Below, piece by piece: positions 24,541 to 31,765 of a DNA stretch of 31,765 nucleotides (its first letter is position 1; every line of letters begins with the position of its first letter). The stretch covers positions 62,779-94,543 of the forward strand of contig DDFO01000051.1 of the NCBI GenBank assembly GCA_002337215.1. The letters are read 5' to 3'. Origin of the DNA: Phycisphaerales bacterium UBA1926. GTDB lineage: Bacteria; Planctomycetota; Phycisphaerae; Phycisphaerales; UBA1924. The notes beneath the pieces were generated by a model. It did not search any database. It was not told where the DNA came from and saw nothing but the letters and a program-made list of their open reading frames with translations. The position numbers were made by a program, and so were the translations under genes.

Positions 24541-24556
24541 GACACAGTTCTGTGTC
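24541..24556. promoter_or_regulatory. Dyad in the kinase upstream region
   Basis: Perfect 7-bp arms GACACAG and CTGTGTC flank a TT centre, about 10 bp downstream of the TATAAG element. It resembles a small operator, or an RNA hairpin with too short a loop. No U-run follows, so it is not a terminator for rpiB. Confidence 0.45.
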
Positions 24557-24665
24557 TCGTCTGGCCAAACCGCCTGTTGGGTTCGGACTCACACTCTGAA
24601 CGGGTGTGTTTTGTCGCGTGCCGCTGTTTGTTTGGTACAGATCCGGAAGAGATACACGGCCCAAA

Positions 24666-24685
24666 CCCACCGATATATCGGTGGG
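24666..24685. promoter_or_regulatory. Perfect 20-bp palindrome overlapping the kinase ribosome-binding site
   Basis: Each half reads CCCACCGATA, with no spacer. The right end (GGG) is part of the GGGAG ribosome site (24683-24687) for the GTG start at 24697. It probably binds a dimeric regulator as DNA; folded RNA would have no loop. Confidence 0.6.
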
Positions 24686-24696
24686 AGTACTGCCGG

Positions 24697-26562
24697 GTGC
24701 GTCACGCCAAGTCACTAGCGATGGGGTTCGTATTTTCGGTGACGGCGATCGTCGTCGGGATACTCACGTGGGACAAGGGCTTGCACAACTCGTCCGATGC
24801 GGCGGGTGTGGTCTGTGGTCCCGGCGGCGCACCCATATCGATGAGCGCTCAAACGGGTGTGGCACAAGTTGCTCACACGGTGGCGGCCGAGGCAGGGCTG
24901 CTTTCGTTCTTTACGAACAACGGCGCGTATATGCCCCGCGTGCACTGCATGGTCAACGAGGCGGGCACGACGGACTGGCCCTGGGTCTGGGCATTGCTTG
25001 CCCTGAACCTGATCGTGATCGCGGGGTACACACGGATCTTTAGTTTTTGGTGGAGATCGTACCGCAAGGAAGAACCTGAGGACCGCAACACTAAGCTCAT
25101 GGATCTTGCGTGGATTTTCCTATGGTGCGCAGTCTGCGGCTACGCAACATCCGTGTTGATGTTCGTCTGGCCCGCCTACCGCTTGCTTGTGTTCTTCCTC
25201 GTTCCGCTCGCGGTGTTCACCTGGAAGTTCTGCGCGAACCTGCACGAGATGAACGTCTCGCTCTCGGCGAAGCGCCTCGAGCGCGAGCTCGAAGAGGCGC
25301 TCCGGGCTCGGACGGTCGAGCTCGAGCGAGAGGTCGAGATCCGGACCGCCGAACTCTGCGAAGCGCGGGACGCGGAGCGCGCCGCCAACGAGGCGAAGAG
25401 CGCGTTCATCGCGACCGTGAGCCACGAGATCCGAACGCCGCTGAACGCGATTATGGGATACTCGTCGCTCATCGCGGAGGGAGACCTTGATGCGAAGGAC
25501 CGGTCGCGGTACGCGGGCGTTATCCGGCGCAACGGTGACCACCTCGCGACGGTGATCAACGATGTGCTCGATATCTCAAAGATCGAATCAAAGAACCTGA
25601 GCATCGAGCGTGTGCAGTGCTCGCCCGGAGAAATCCTTCAAGACGTGGTCTCGCTGCTAACGCCCAAGGCAACAAATCGCGGCATCACGATCGAGGGCGC
25701 GGTCGAGAGCGAGATCCCAGTGTCGGTGGTATGTGACCCGACCCGGATGCGCCAGGTGCTGCTGAACCTCGGGAGCAATGCGGTCAAGTTCACCCCGCAA
25801 GGCTCGGTCAGGATCGTCGCCAGCGCGGAGAGTACCGAGATCCCGGGGTATGCCACGCTGCGTTTCCGGGTGATCGATACGGGGATCGGGATGACGACAG
25901 AGCACCTCGACCATGTGTTCGAGCCGTTCAGGCAGGCCGAGCCGGGGACAACACGCCGGTTCGGCGGCACGGGCCTGGGCCTCGCGATCTCGCGCTCGCT
26001 CTCAGAGTTGATGGGCGGTTCGCTGACCGTGCAGAGCACACATGGCGAGGGTTCAATCTTTACCGCGACGATGAGCGTGGGCGTGCGCGAGGGAACGGAA
26101 TGGGTCAGCAAGCTCGGCCCGCCGAGTGACGACCATCAAGCGACACAGGAGCCGACCGGGCAACTGGGCGGGCGCGTGCTCATCGTCGATGATTCGATCG
26201 ACAACCGGCGGCTGTTTGTGCTCCAACTCAAGCGCGCGGGCCTGCGGTGCACCGAGGCCAGGGACGGGCTCGAGGCGGTCGAATTGTTCGCCGCGGCTCG
26301 CGTCGACGAGACTCCGTTCTCGCTCGTGCTCATGGATATCGAGATGCCACGGTGCGACGGTGTCGAGGCGATGCGTCGGATCAGAGCGGTCTGCCCCGAC
26401 ACGCCCATTGTGGTGCTGACCGCACAGACGATGCAGGGCGAACGCGAACGACTACTCGGGCTCGGGTTCGACGACTACGCGCCAAAACCGATCAGGCGGG
26501 CGGCACTCATCAAGGTCTGTGAGACCTGGATTCGTCGGGAAGAAGATCGCGACGCGGCCTAG
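24697..26562 (+). CDS. Membrane-bound hybrid sensor histidine kinase with receiver domain
   Basis: The 621-aa product begins with four hydrophobic helices (about 10-24, 95-111, 137-156 and 162-178). A loop of about 70 residues with two Cys (40 and 84) lies between the first two and may be the sensing part. A coiled-coil linker (about 190-235) is followed by the HisKA box SHEIRTPLN with His243. The ATPase domain has NLGSNAVKFT (Asn361), DTGIGM and GGTGLGLAIS. The C-terminal receiver has acidic residues 498-499, phosphoacceptor Asp547 in LVLMDIEMPRCDG, Thr575 and Lys597. The start is GTG at 24697, with GGGAG 9 nt before it and Arg, His and Lys before the first helix; ATG at 24721 is an alternative. 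No response regulator gene is adjacent. It converges on the epimerase gene. Confidence 0.9.
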   Translation: MRHAKSLAMGFVFSVTAIVVGILTWDKGLHNSSDAAGVVCGPGGAPISMSAQTGVAQVAHTVAAEAGLLSFFTNNGAYMPRVHCMVNEAGTTDWPWVWALLALNLIVIAGYTRIFSFWWRSYRKEEPEDRNTKLMDLAWIFLWCAVCGYATSVLMFVWPAYRLLVFFLVPLAVFTWKFCANLHEMNVSLSAKRLERELEEALRARTVELEREVEIRTAELCEARDAERAANEAKSAFIATVSHEIRTPLNAIMGYSSLIAEGDLDAKDRSRYAGVIRRNGDHLATVINDVLDISKIESKNLSIERVQCSPGEILQDVVSLLTPKATNRGITIEGAVESEIPVSVVCDPTRMRQVLLNLGSNAVKFTPQGSVRIVASAESTEIPGYATLRFRVIDTGIGMTTEHLDHVFEPFRQAEPGTTRRFGGTGLGLAISRSLSELMGGSLTVQSTHGEGSIFTATMSVGVREGTEWVSKLGPPSDDHQATQEPTGQLGGRVLIVDDSIDNRRLFVLQLKRAGLRCTEARDGLEAVELFAAARVDETPFSLVLMDIEMPRCDGVEAMRRIRAVCPDTPIVVLTAQTMQGERERLLGLGFDDYAPKPIRRAALIKVCETWIRREEDRDAA

Positions 26563-26619
26563 ACCGGCGGACGCCGTTTGCTGTGAGGCATATTCGAGCG
26601 AGTCGGTGGCGGGTGTCGC

Positions 26620-27669
26620 TCACGCGTTGCTGACGCTGGCGGGCGGGATGTGCCACTCCGCGTCCTGGCTCTTGCCCTCAGACAGGTACCACTTCACCAT
26701 CCGGTCGATGCCCTCCTTGAGCGGCACCTTGGGGGTGTAGCCCGTCGCGAGCACCTTGTCGGCCTCGTACTTGGTCTGCATGCAGAAGAGCTTCTTGATG
26801 CGGGCCGTCGAGATCGGCAGGTTCTTGCCCGTCAGCTTGATGACGACATCGAACGGGACACCCGCGAGCAGGCCCATCCAGAGCGGGACGGTGAGCGGGT
26901 TGCTGGACTTGCCCAGGCTCTCGCGGATCGTGATCGCGATCTCGGCGCTGGTGAGGTCCGGCTTGTCGATCCAGTTGTACGGGTCGTAGTTCGCCCGGCC
27001 TTCGTGGTCCCACAGGTGCAGCGTCGCATCAACGATGTTCTCGACATACGACAGCGATTTGATGTTCGAGGCCGGGCCGAACTGGGCGTACTTGCCCGAG
27101 TCGATCTGGCGGATCAGCGAGTACATGTTGGCGAAGTTGTTGGGGCCGAAGGTCACCGTGGGCCGGATCGTCAGACAGCGGCGTTGCTTGCCGTGGTCGT
27201 TGGCACCCTTCTCGGTCCACGCGATGAAGACCTTCTCGCCCGCCCACTTGCTGCCGCCGTAGGGGTTGAAGAAGTCCTTGGGGCTGTCTTCTTTGACGGG
27301 CTCGGGGGCGGTTCCGTAGATCGCGACGGTGGAGTAGAACGTGAGCTCGCTGACGCCCGCTTTATCCATCGCGTCGGTCAGCACGCGGGCGCCGTTCTCG
27401 TTGACGTCGTAATAGGTGTCGTGCTCGATCCCGAAGTCGTGGTGGGCGGCGGCGAGGTGGACGACGCGGTCGACGGGTTCGCCGAGGTGGTTGATGGCTT
27501 TCTCGACCGCGTTCGGGTCCCGGACGTCGCCCTGGACGAAGGGGCACTCCGCGATGGGGCCGGCCGGGGCGACGAGATCGAGATTGACGATCTGATGGCC
27601 GCGCGCGGTGAGCTCGCGGTGGAAATACCCACCAATGAACCCCGAACCGCCTGTCACCAAGATCTTCAC
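26620..27669 (-). CDS. NAD-dependent epimerase/dehydratase (extended SDR)
   Basis: The 349-aa product has the Rossmann motif ILVTGGSGFIGG (3-14), the catalytic YxxxK pair Tyr137 and Lys141 in NPYGGSKWAGEK, and STVAIYG before it. The C-terminal part has the substrate-binding segments LTIRPTVTFGP and YNWIDKPDLTSAEI. The family includes nucleotide-sugar epimerases and 3-beta-hydroxysteroid dehydrogenase-like proteins; substrate is not clear. GTG at 27669 is chosen because GAGG lies 8 nt upstream and the next residues KILVTGG begin the domain. A TTG seven codons earlier is the alternative. A TACGAT (27717-27722) may be its -10 element. Confidence 0.9.
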   Translation of the reverse strand: MKILVTGGSGFIGGYFHRELTARGHQIVNLDLVAPAGPIAECPFVQGDVRDPNAVEKAINHLGEPVDRVVHLAAAHHDFGIEHDTYYDVNENGARVLTDAMDKAGVSELTFYSTVAIYGTAPEPVKEDSPKDFFNPYGGSKWAGEKVFIAWTEKGANDHGKQRRCLTIRPTVTFGPNNFANMYSLIRQIDSGKYAQFGPASNIKSLSYVENIVDATLHLWDHEGRANYDPYNWIDKPDLTSAEIAITIRESLGKSSNPLTVPLWMGLLAGVPFDVVIKLTGKNLPISTARIKKLFCMQTKYEADKVLATGYTPKVPLKEGIDRMVKWYLSEGKSQDAEWHIPPASVSNA

Positions 27670-27879
27670 AATTGTGTCCTCTGCCCCCAAACGCCGATTC
27701 TGACGCGGAGAAGCGGATCGTAGCGGATACGAATGCCCCAGATCCGTGTTTGTGGGGCCGCGCCGGTCATTGTCGGCATCTTGGTACGCGCCGTTGATCG
27801 GAATTGTTCAGGTCGATGTCCGCAGGCCCGATTCCGCGAATTTCCCCGCCATGGTCCGAGAATCGGCGGGCCCGATTCG

Positions 27880-29688
27880 TCAGCGGAGGTGGTACACGAG
27901 CGGCGTCATGAGCACACAAAGGATCCCGATCAGGATCGTCAGCGGCCCACCGAATCGGGTGTAGTCGCGCCAGCGGTAGCCGCCGGGCCCCATGACCATG
28001 AGGTTGGTCTGGTAGCCGATGGGGGTCGAGAACTCGCACGACGCCGCGATCGCGATGACGACCGCGAATGGCATGGGGTTCAGGCCCGCCTCGCCTGCGG
28101 TGGTCATGGCGATGGGGAACATGAGCACCGCCGCGGCGATGTTGGTCATCGTCGCGGTGAACACGACGGTGATGAGATAGATCACCCCGAGGATCGCGAC
28201 GGGGCCCATCGAATCGACCGCGCCGACGATCGCGTGGGCGACCGAGCCGGCGGTCCCGGTCTCCTCCATCGCGCGCCCGATGCCGAACGCGGCGCCGATC
28301 GTGACGAGCACCTGCCAATCGACGTTGGCGCGCGCCTGCGGCCCGGTGCAGCATCGGGTGATGATCGTGAGCCCCGCTGCAGTGAGCGCCGCGGCGAGCG
28401 GGGACATCAGCCCGGTCGTGATCGCGGCGACGAGCAGCCCGAGGATCGCGAAGGCGACCCACGCACGCTCGTGACGCGGCGCGGCCGACTCGGCGCGGGC
28501 CGTGGCGAGGTAGAAATCTCTGCTCTCGCCGTGCCGGGCGATGAAGTCCTTGTCGGTCTCGAGCAGCAGCGTGTCGCCCGCCTGGAGCACGATCGACCCG
28601 ATCTTGCCCGTCAGCCGGTGCCCGCGCCGGTGGACGGCGACAACGACGGCGTTGTACCGCGTGCGGATCCCGCAGTCGCGGATGCTCCGCCCGATGAGCG
28701 GGCTTGAGGCCGCGATGACGACCTCGGTGACCGTCAGCACCGCGCGGTTGCCCGCCGCGTCCTGCTCGTCGGTGACGGGGACGAGCCCGCGCTTGCGCTG
28801 CAGATCGACGACGGACTCGAGGTTGCCCACAAAGTTCAGGACATCGCCCGCGAAGAGTTTCTCGTCGGGGCGCACCGCGACGATGCTCGCTTCGTCCCGG
28901 TCGACCCGCGCGAGGAACAGGCCCGGCAGGTTGCGCAGCCCCGCCTGCTCGATGGTTTTGCCGGCAAGCCCGGATTCGTCGGTGACGCGCATCGCCGCCA
29001 TGTACTGGCGCGGCGCCGACACGCTTCCGGTGCGCGACTCGCGCTCCTCGGGCAGCAGCCGGCGCGACAGCACGAGCATGTACACGATCCCGACCACGGC
29101 GATCGGCAGCCCGATCGGGGTCAGCGTGAACATCCCCATGCGCACGGCGTCGCCCGCGTGCTGGAACGCGCCGGTGTTGAGCAGGTCGGCGACGACGATG
29201 TTGGTCGAGGTCCCGATCATCGTGCAGACCCCGCCCAGGATCGACGCGAATGAGAGGGGCATGAACAGCTTGCTGGCAGGGAACCCGCCGCGCCGCGCGA
29301 CGCCGGAGAGCGTGGGCAGGAACATCGCGACGATGGGCGTGTTGTTGACGAACGCGCTCACCCCCGCGACCGGGATCGTGAGCCTCGCCTGCGTCTCAAG
29401 CAGGCTTTTGGGCCTGCCCAGCAGCCTGCTCACGAGCATCGTCGTTGCGCCCGTTTCTTTCATCCCCGCCGCGACGATGTAGAGCAGCCCCACTGTCGCG
29501 AGGCCTTTGTTGGCGAACCCCGACACCGCCTGCGCCGGCTCAAGCAACCCGAGCAGGACGCAGGCGGTCAGGACGCCCATCATCACGATGTCGGTCCCAT
29601 AATGCTTGACGATCAGCACACCGATCATGCCGACGAGCAGGATCGCCATCGCCCAGGGCTGGTATGGATCGGGAAGGACCGGGAGCAT
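27880..29688 (-). CDS. SLC13-type anion permease with two RCK_C domains
   Basis: The 602-aa membrane protein has the architecture of DASS/SLC13 proteins: an N-terminal helix block with VSAFVNNTPIVAM (110-122) and GTSTNIVVADLL, a central soluble part with two RCK_C-type (TrkA-C) domains (about 225-300 and 315-390), and a second helix block with TATMTNIAAAVLMFP and STPIGYQTNLM. The two NNT/TN-type hairpins form the substrate and sodium site of the family. Substrates could be sulfate, phosphate or dicarboxylates. The ATG at 29688 has GGGAG only 3 nt before it and GATAAT 8 nt before it; a later ATG (MAILLVGM) is possible. It is followed by the epimerase gene after about 210 bp. Confidence 0.92.
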   Translation of the reverse strand: MLPVLPDPYQPWAMAILLVGMIGVLIVKHYGTDIVMMGVLTACVLLGLLEPAQAVSGFANKGLATVGLLYIVAAGMKETGATTMLVSRLLGRPKSLLETQARLTIPVAGVSAFVNNTPIVAMFLPTLSGVARRGGFPASKLFMPLSFASILGGVCTMIGTSTNIVVADLLNTGAFQHAGDAVRMGMFTLTPIGLPIAVVGIVYMLVLSRRLLPEERESRTGSVSAPRQYMAAMRVTDESGLAGKTIEQAGLRNLPGLFLARVDRDEASIVAVRPDEKLFAGDVLNFVGNLESVVDLQRKRGLVPVTDEQDAAGNRAVLTVTEVVIAASSPLIGRSIRDCGIRTRYNAVVVAVHRRGHRLTGKIGSIVLQAGDTLLLETDKDFIARHGESRDFYLATARAESAAPRHERAWVAFAILGLLVAAITTGLMSPLAAALTAAGLTIITRCCTGPQARANVDWQVLVTIGAAFGIGRAMEETGTAGSVAHAIVGAVDSMGPVAILGVIYLITVVFTATMTNIAAAVLMFPIAMTTAGEAGLNPMPFAVVIAIAASCEFSTPIGYQTNLMVMGPGGYRWRDYTRFGGPLTILIGILCVLMTPLVYHLR

Positions 29689-29696
29689 CGTCTCCC

Positions 29697-29702
29697 ATTA
29701 TC
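29697..29702 (-). promoter_or_regulatory. -10-like element before the permease gene
   Basis: GATAAT (five of six matches to TATAAT) lies 8 nt before the ATG. It is close in position to the TANNNT elements seen elsewhere, although the hexamer does not fit that pattern exactly. Confidence 0.4.
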
Positions 29703-29961
29703 GGCATCTGCCCGCGCCTTCCCGCGATGAATCCCGAACAGACTCATGCCGAGCGGCATTCCCGATGAATGCCCGAGCAGAAGCGGCCGATCAACATTCC
29801 GAAAAAAGCATGGCGGGGACCGCAATATGGGGTACCCTCGCCCGTTCGTCCATGTCAGGAATTGCTGAGGTTCTCGCCGAACCGGTGCAATCCCGATTCC
29901 CCACTTGTGCACGGCAACTCGTGATCCGTGCGCTCAAGCAACACGGAAAGGCATTCCTTTT

Positions 29962-31765
29962 ATGGAACATAAAGGAATTCGCGCCGCGTCGATCTATCTC
30001 ATCACAGGACTCTCGCTTGGGTTGAGCACCGGCGCTCTCCTCGCGGGTGAAGCACAGGCTGCGTCCGAGAACACAAAGAACAGTTCCACCGAGAAGCCCG
30101 CCGACAAGACCGACAAGGCCGGTGCGCCGGACAGATCGCTCGTGCAGCGTGCGCCGGTTCGGCCCGCGCAGGGGAACGACAACGCGCAGAACCGCGGCGT
30201 CGGCCCTGCTGTGTTCCCCGACGAGTTCCGTTCCATCAACGGCTGGGGCAACAACCCCATCAACCCCGCGATCGGCACCGTCGGCATGCCCATGCTCCGC
30301 AAGGAGATCTCGGCATACGACGACGGTATCGGGGGCCTCCCCGCCCGTGCTGATGGGCCCAGCCCCAGGCTGGTGAGCAACCTGCTCGTCGCCCAGCCGG
30401 GCGATATGCCCAACCCCGACGGCGCCTCCGACTACCTCTGGCAGTGGGGCCAGTTCATCGACCACGATTTCACCGAGACACCGATCGCCGATCCCGCGAT
30501 CGCGATGGACATCCCCGTCCCCGCGGGCGATATCTGGTTTGATCCCAACAACACCGGAACCCAGGTCATCGGCTTCGACCGCTCGGCGTACACGGTGGTC
30601 GAGAACGTGCGCCAGCAGATGAACAACATCACCGCCTTCCTCGACGGCTCCGAAGAGGACCGCGCCCACGAGCTCCGCACCAACGACGGCACCGGCATGC
30701 TCAAGACCTCCGCGGGCGACCTGCTCCCGTTCAACGTCAACGGGTTCCACAACGCCCCCACCGACAACGACCCGTCCTACTTCCTGGGCGGCGACATCCG
30801 CGCCAACGAGCAGATCGCCCTGACCGCGATGCACACCCTGTTCGTCCGCGAGCACAACCACCACGCCCAACGCATCCGCGACCTGAACCCCAACTTCTCA
30901 GGCGACGAGCTCTACGAGCGCGCCCGCGCGATCGTCGCCGCCGAGATCCAGCTCATCACCTACCGCGACTGGCTGCCCCTGCTGCTGGGCCCCGGCGCGA
31001 TCCCGCCCTATCAGGGCTACCAGCCCGAGGTGGACGCGGGGATGAGCAACCTCTTCGCGACCGCGGCCTTCCGCATGGGCCACACCATGCTCTCGCCCAC
31101 GCTCCGCCGTCTCGACGAAAACAACGAGACCATCGCCGCGGGGCACGTCGCCCTCGCCAACGGGTTCTTCAACCCTCAGCACATCCTCGACGAGGGCATC
31201 GACCCGATCCTCCGCGGCCTCGCATCCCAGCCCGCCCAGACCATCGATGTCCACATCATCGACGACGTCCGCAACTTCCTGTTCGGCCCTCCCGGCTTGG
31301 GCGGGTTCGACCTCGCCTCGCTCAACATCCAGCGCGGGCGCGATCACGGCGTCCCGGGGATCAACGACGTTCGCGTCGCCTACGGCCTGCCCCCCGTCCA
31401 GGGTTTCGCGGGCCTGACCCCCGACGCCGAGATTCAGTCCAAGCTCGCGTCGATCTACGACACCGTCAACGACGTTGACCCCTGGGTCGCGATGCTCATC
31501 GAGCCGCACGCGCCGGGCGCCCTCGTCGGGCCCACCCTCCGCAAGGTGCTGGGCGACCAGTTCACGCGCCTCCGCGACGGCGACCGTTTCTGGTACCAGG
31601 CCTATCTCCCGCCGCAGGTTCGCCAGCGGGTCGAGCAGCAGACGCTGGCACGGATCATCCGCCGGAACACCGATATCGGCGGCGAATTGCCCGACGACGT
31701 CTTCCGGATCCAGGCCGAGTGCGTCGCCGATATCGACGGGAACGGCGTGCTCGATCTCGCCGATG
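29962..31765 (+). CDS. Secreted animal-type heme peroxidase with dockerin-like tail (3' end cut)
   Basis: At least 601 residues are visible. A signal peptide (about 1-32, ending ALLAGEAQA) is followed by a Lys/Pro-rich spacer and the peroxidase domain. The distal His168 is in WGQFIDHDFTET. LGGDIRANEQIALTAMHTLF and REHNHHAQRI follow, then the proximal His374 in AAFRMGHTM and the family motif NIQRGRDHGVPG (about 455-466). It matches the An_peroxidase (peroxidasin/myeloperoxidase) superfamily, which uses H2O2 to oxidise halides or organics. At the end CVADIDGNGVLDLAD (587-601) looks like a calcium-binding dockerin-type repeat, cut by the window edge. GGAAAGG lies just before the ATG within a weak AAAGG/CCTTT hairpin. 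It is divergent from the permease gene. Confidence 0.93.
   Translation, partial: MEHKGIRAASIYLITGLSLGLSTGALLAGEAQAASENTKNSSTEKPADKTDKAGAPDRSLVQRAPVRPAQGNDNAQNRGVGPAVFPDEFRSINGWGNNPINPAIGTVGMPMLRKEISAYDDGIGGLPARADGPSPRLVSNLLVAQPGDMPNPDGASDYLWQWGQFIDHDFTETPIADPAIAMDIPVPAGDIWFDPNNTGTQVIGFDRSAYTVVENVRQQMNNITAFLDGSEEDRAHELRTNDGTGMLKTSAGDLLPFNVNGFHNAPTDNDPSYFLGGDIRANEQIALTAMHTLFVREHNHHAQRIRDLNPNFSGDELYERARAIVAAEIQLITYRDWLPLLLGPGAIPPYQGYQPEVDAGMSNLFATAAFRMGHTMLSPTLRRLDENNETIAAGHVALANGFFNPQHILDEGIDPILRGLASQPAQTIDVHIIDDVRNFLFGPPGLGGFDLASLNIQRGRDHGVPGINDVRVAYGLPPVQGFAGLTPDAEIQSKLASIYDTVNDVDPWVAMLIEPHAPGALVGPTLRKVLGDQFTRLRDGDRFWYQAYLPPQVRQRVEQQTLARIIRRNTDIGGELPDDVFRIQAECVADIDGNGVLDLAD

Noticed and set aside
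24488..24718. 76-codon plus-strand open frame starting with GTGA overlap after rpiB
   Set aside because: Low G+C at third positions unlike real genes here, no hydrophobic or domain pattern, and it covers the dyad and palindrome. Probably noncoding.
27825..27878. Two copies of GGCCCGATTC 44 bp apart, with an inverted GAATCGG between them
   Set aside because: Short and GC-rich; no associated promoter or terminator. Could be chance.
1..31765. Search for tRNA, rRNA, CRISPR arrays, insertion sequences, attachment sites and prophage genes
   Set aside because: None was recognised. All gaps between genes were read and are short or accounted for.

Overview
The window is about 31.8 kb of high-GC bacterial chromosome, roughly two thirds G+C by eye. 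It most resembles Planctomycetota, probably a Phycisphaerae-like lineage. Supporting features are a prepilin-like protein with an RRAFSLIELL start, a dockerin-like DxDGNGxxDxxD tail on an animal-type heme peroxidase, a YrdC-like/low-molecular-weight phosphatase fusion, and large secreted proteins with no recognised family. The taxonomy is inferred from these features, not from a marker search.

Region 1 (1-5.7 kb) looks like the replication-origin neighbourhood. A truncated ECF-type sigma factor gene diverges from tatC. tatC overlaps tadA, and mutM follows. A 369-bp gap with DnaA boxes and an AT-rich stretch then separates mutM from dnaA on the opposite strand. dnaA has a textbook promoter and a hairpin in its leader.

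Region 2 (5.8-12.4 kb) holds an RNase Z-like metallo-beta-lactamase protein, a TVP38/TMEM64 membrane protein, a class V aminotransferase, an unrecognised small protein, and a tight unit of pdxJ, folC and a small membrane-anchored protein with a HEPN-like motif.

Region 3 (12.4-18.4 kb) has two related small membrane proteins, a trpE / D-3-phosphoglycerate dehydrogenase-like pair, and a 700-residue exported protein of unknown function.

Region 4 (18.4-24.5 kb) has comEC, a pseudopilin-like gene with its own terminator, and a pair made of the YrdC-like/phosphatase fusion and rpiB, joined by an ATGA overlap.

Region 5 (24.5-31.8 kb) has a membrane hybrid histidine kinase preceded by a perfect 20-bp palindrome, an NAD-dependent epimerase, a SLC13-type transporter with RCK_C domains, and the 5' part of a secreted heme peroxidase.

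Most genes are housekeeping or nutritional. No mobile element, CRISPR array, rRNA or tRNA was seen. The most interesting signals are regulatory: eight genes carry a TANNNT hexamer 5-9 nt before the ATG and no Shine-Dalgarno sequence, which suggests leaderless mRNAs, while the other transcription-unit heads mostly have clear Shine-Dalgarno sites. Other notable signals are the dnaA leader hairpin, the palindrome that overlaps the kinase ribosome site, and degenerate or unusual domain architectures in TatC, the YrdC-like fusion and the HEPN-like protein.
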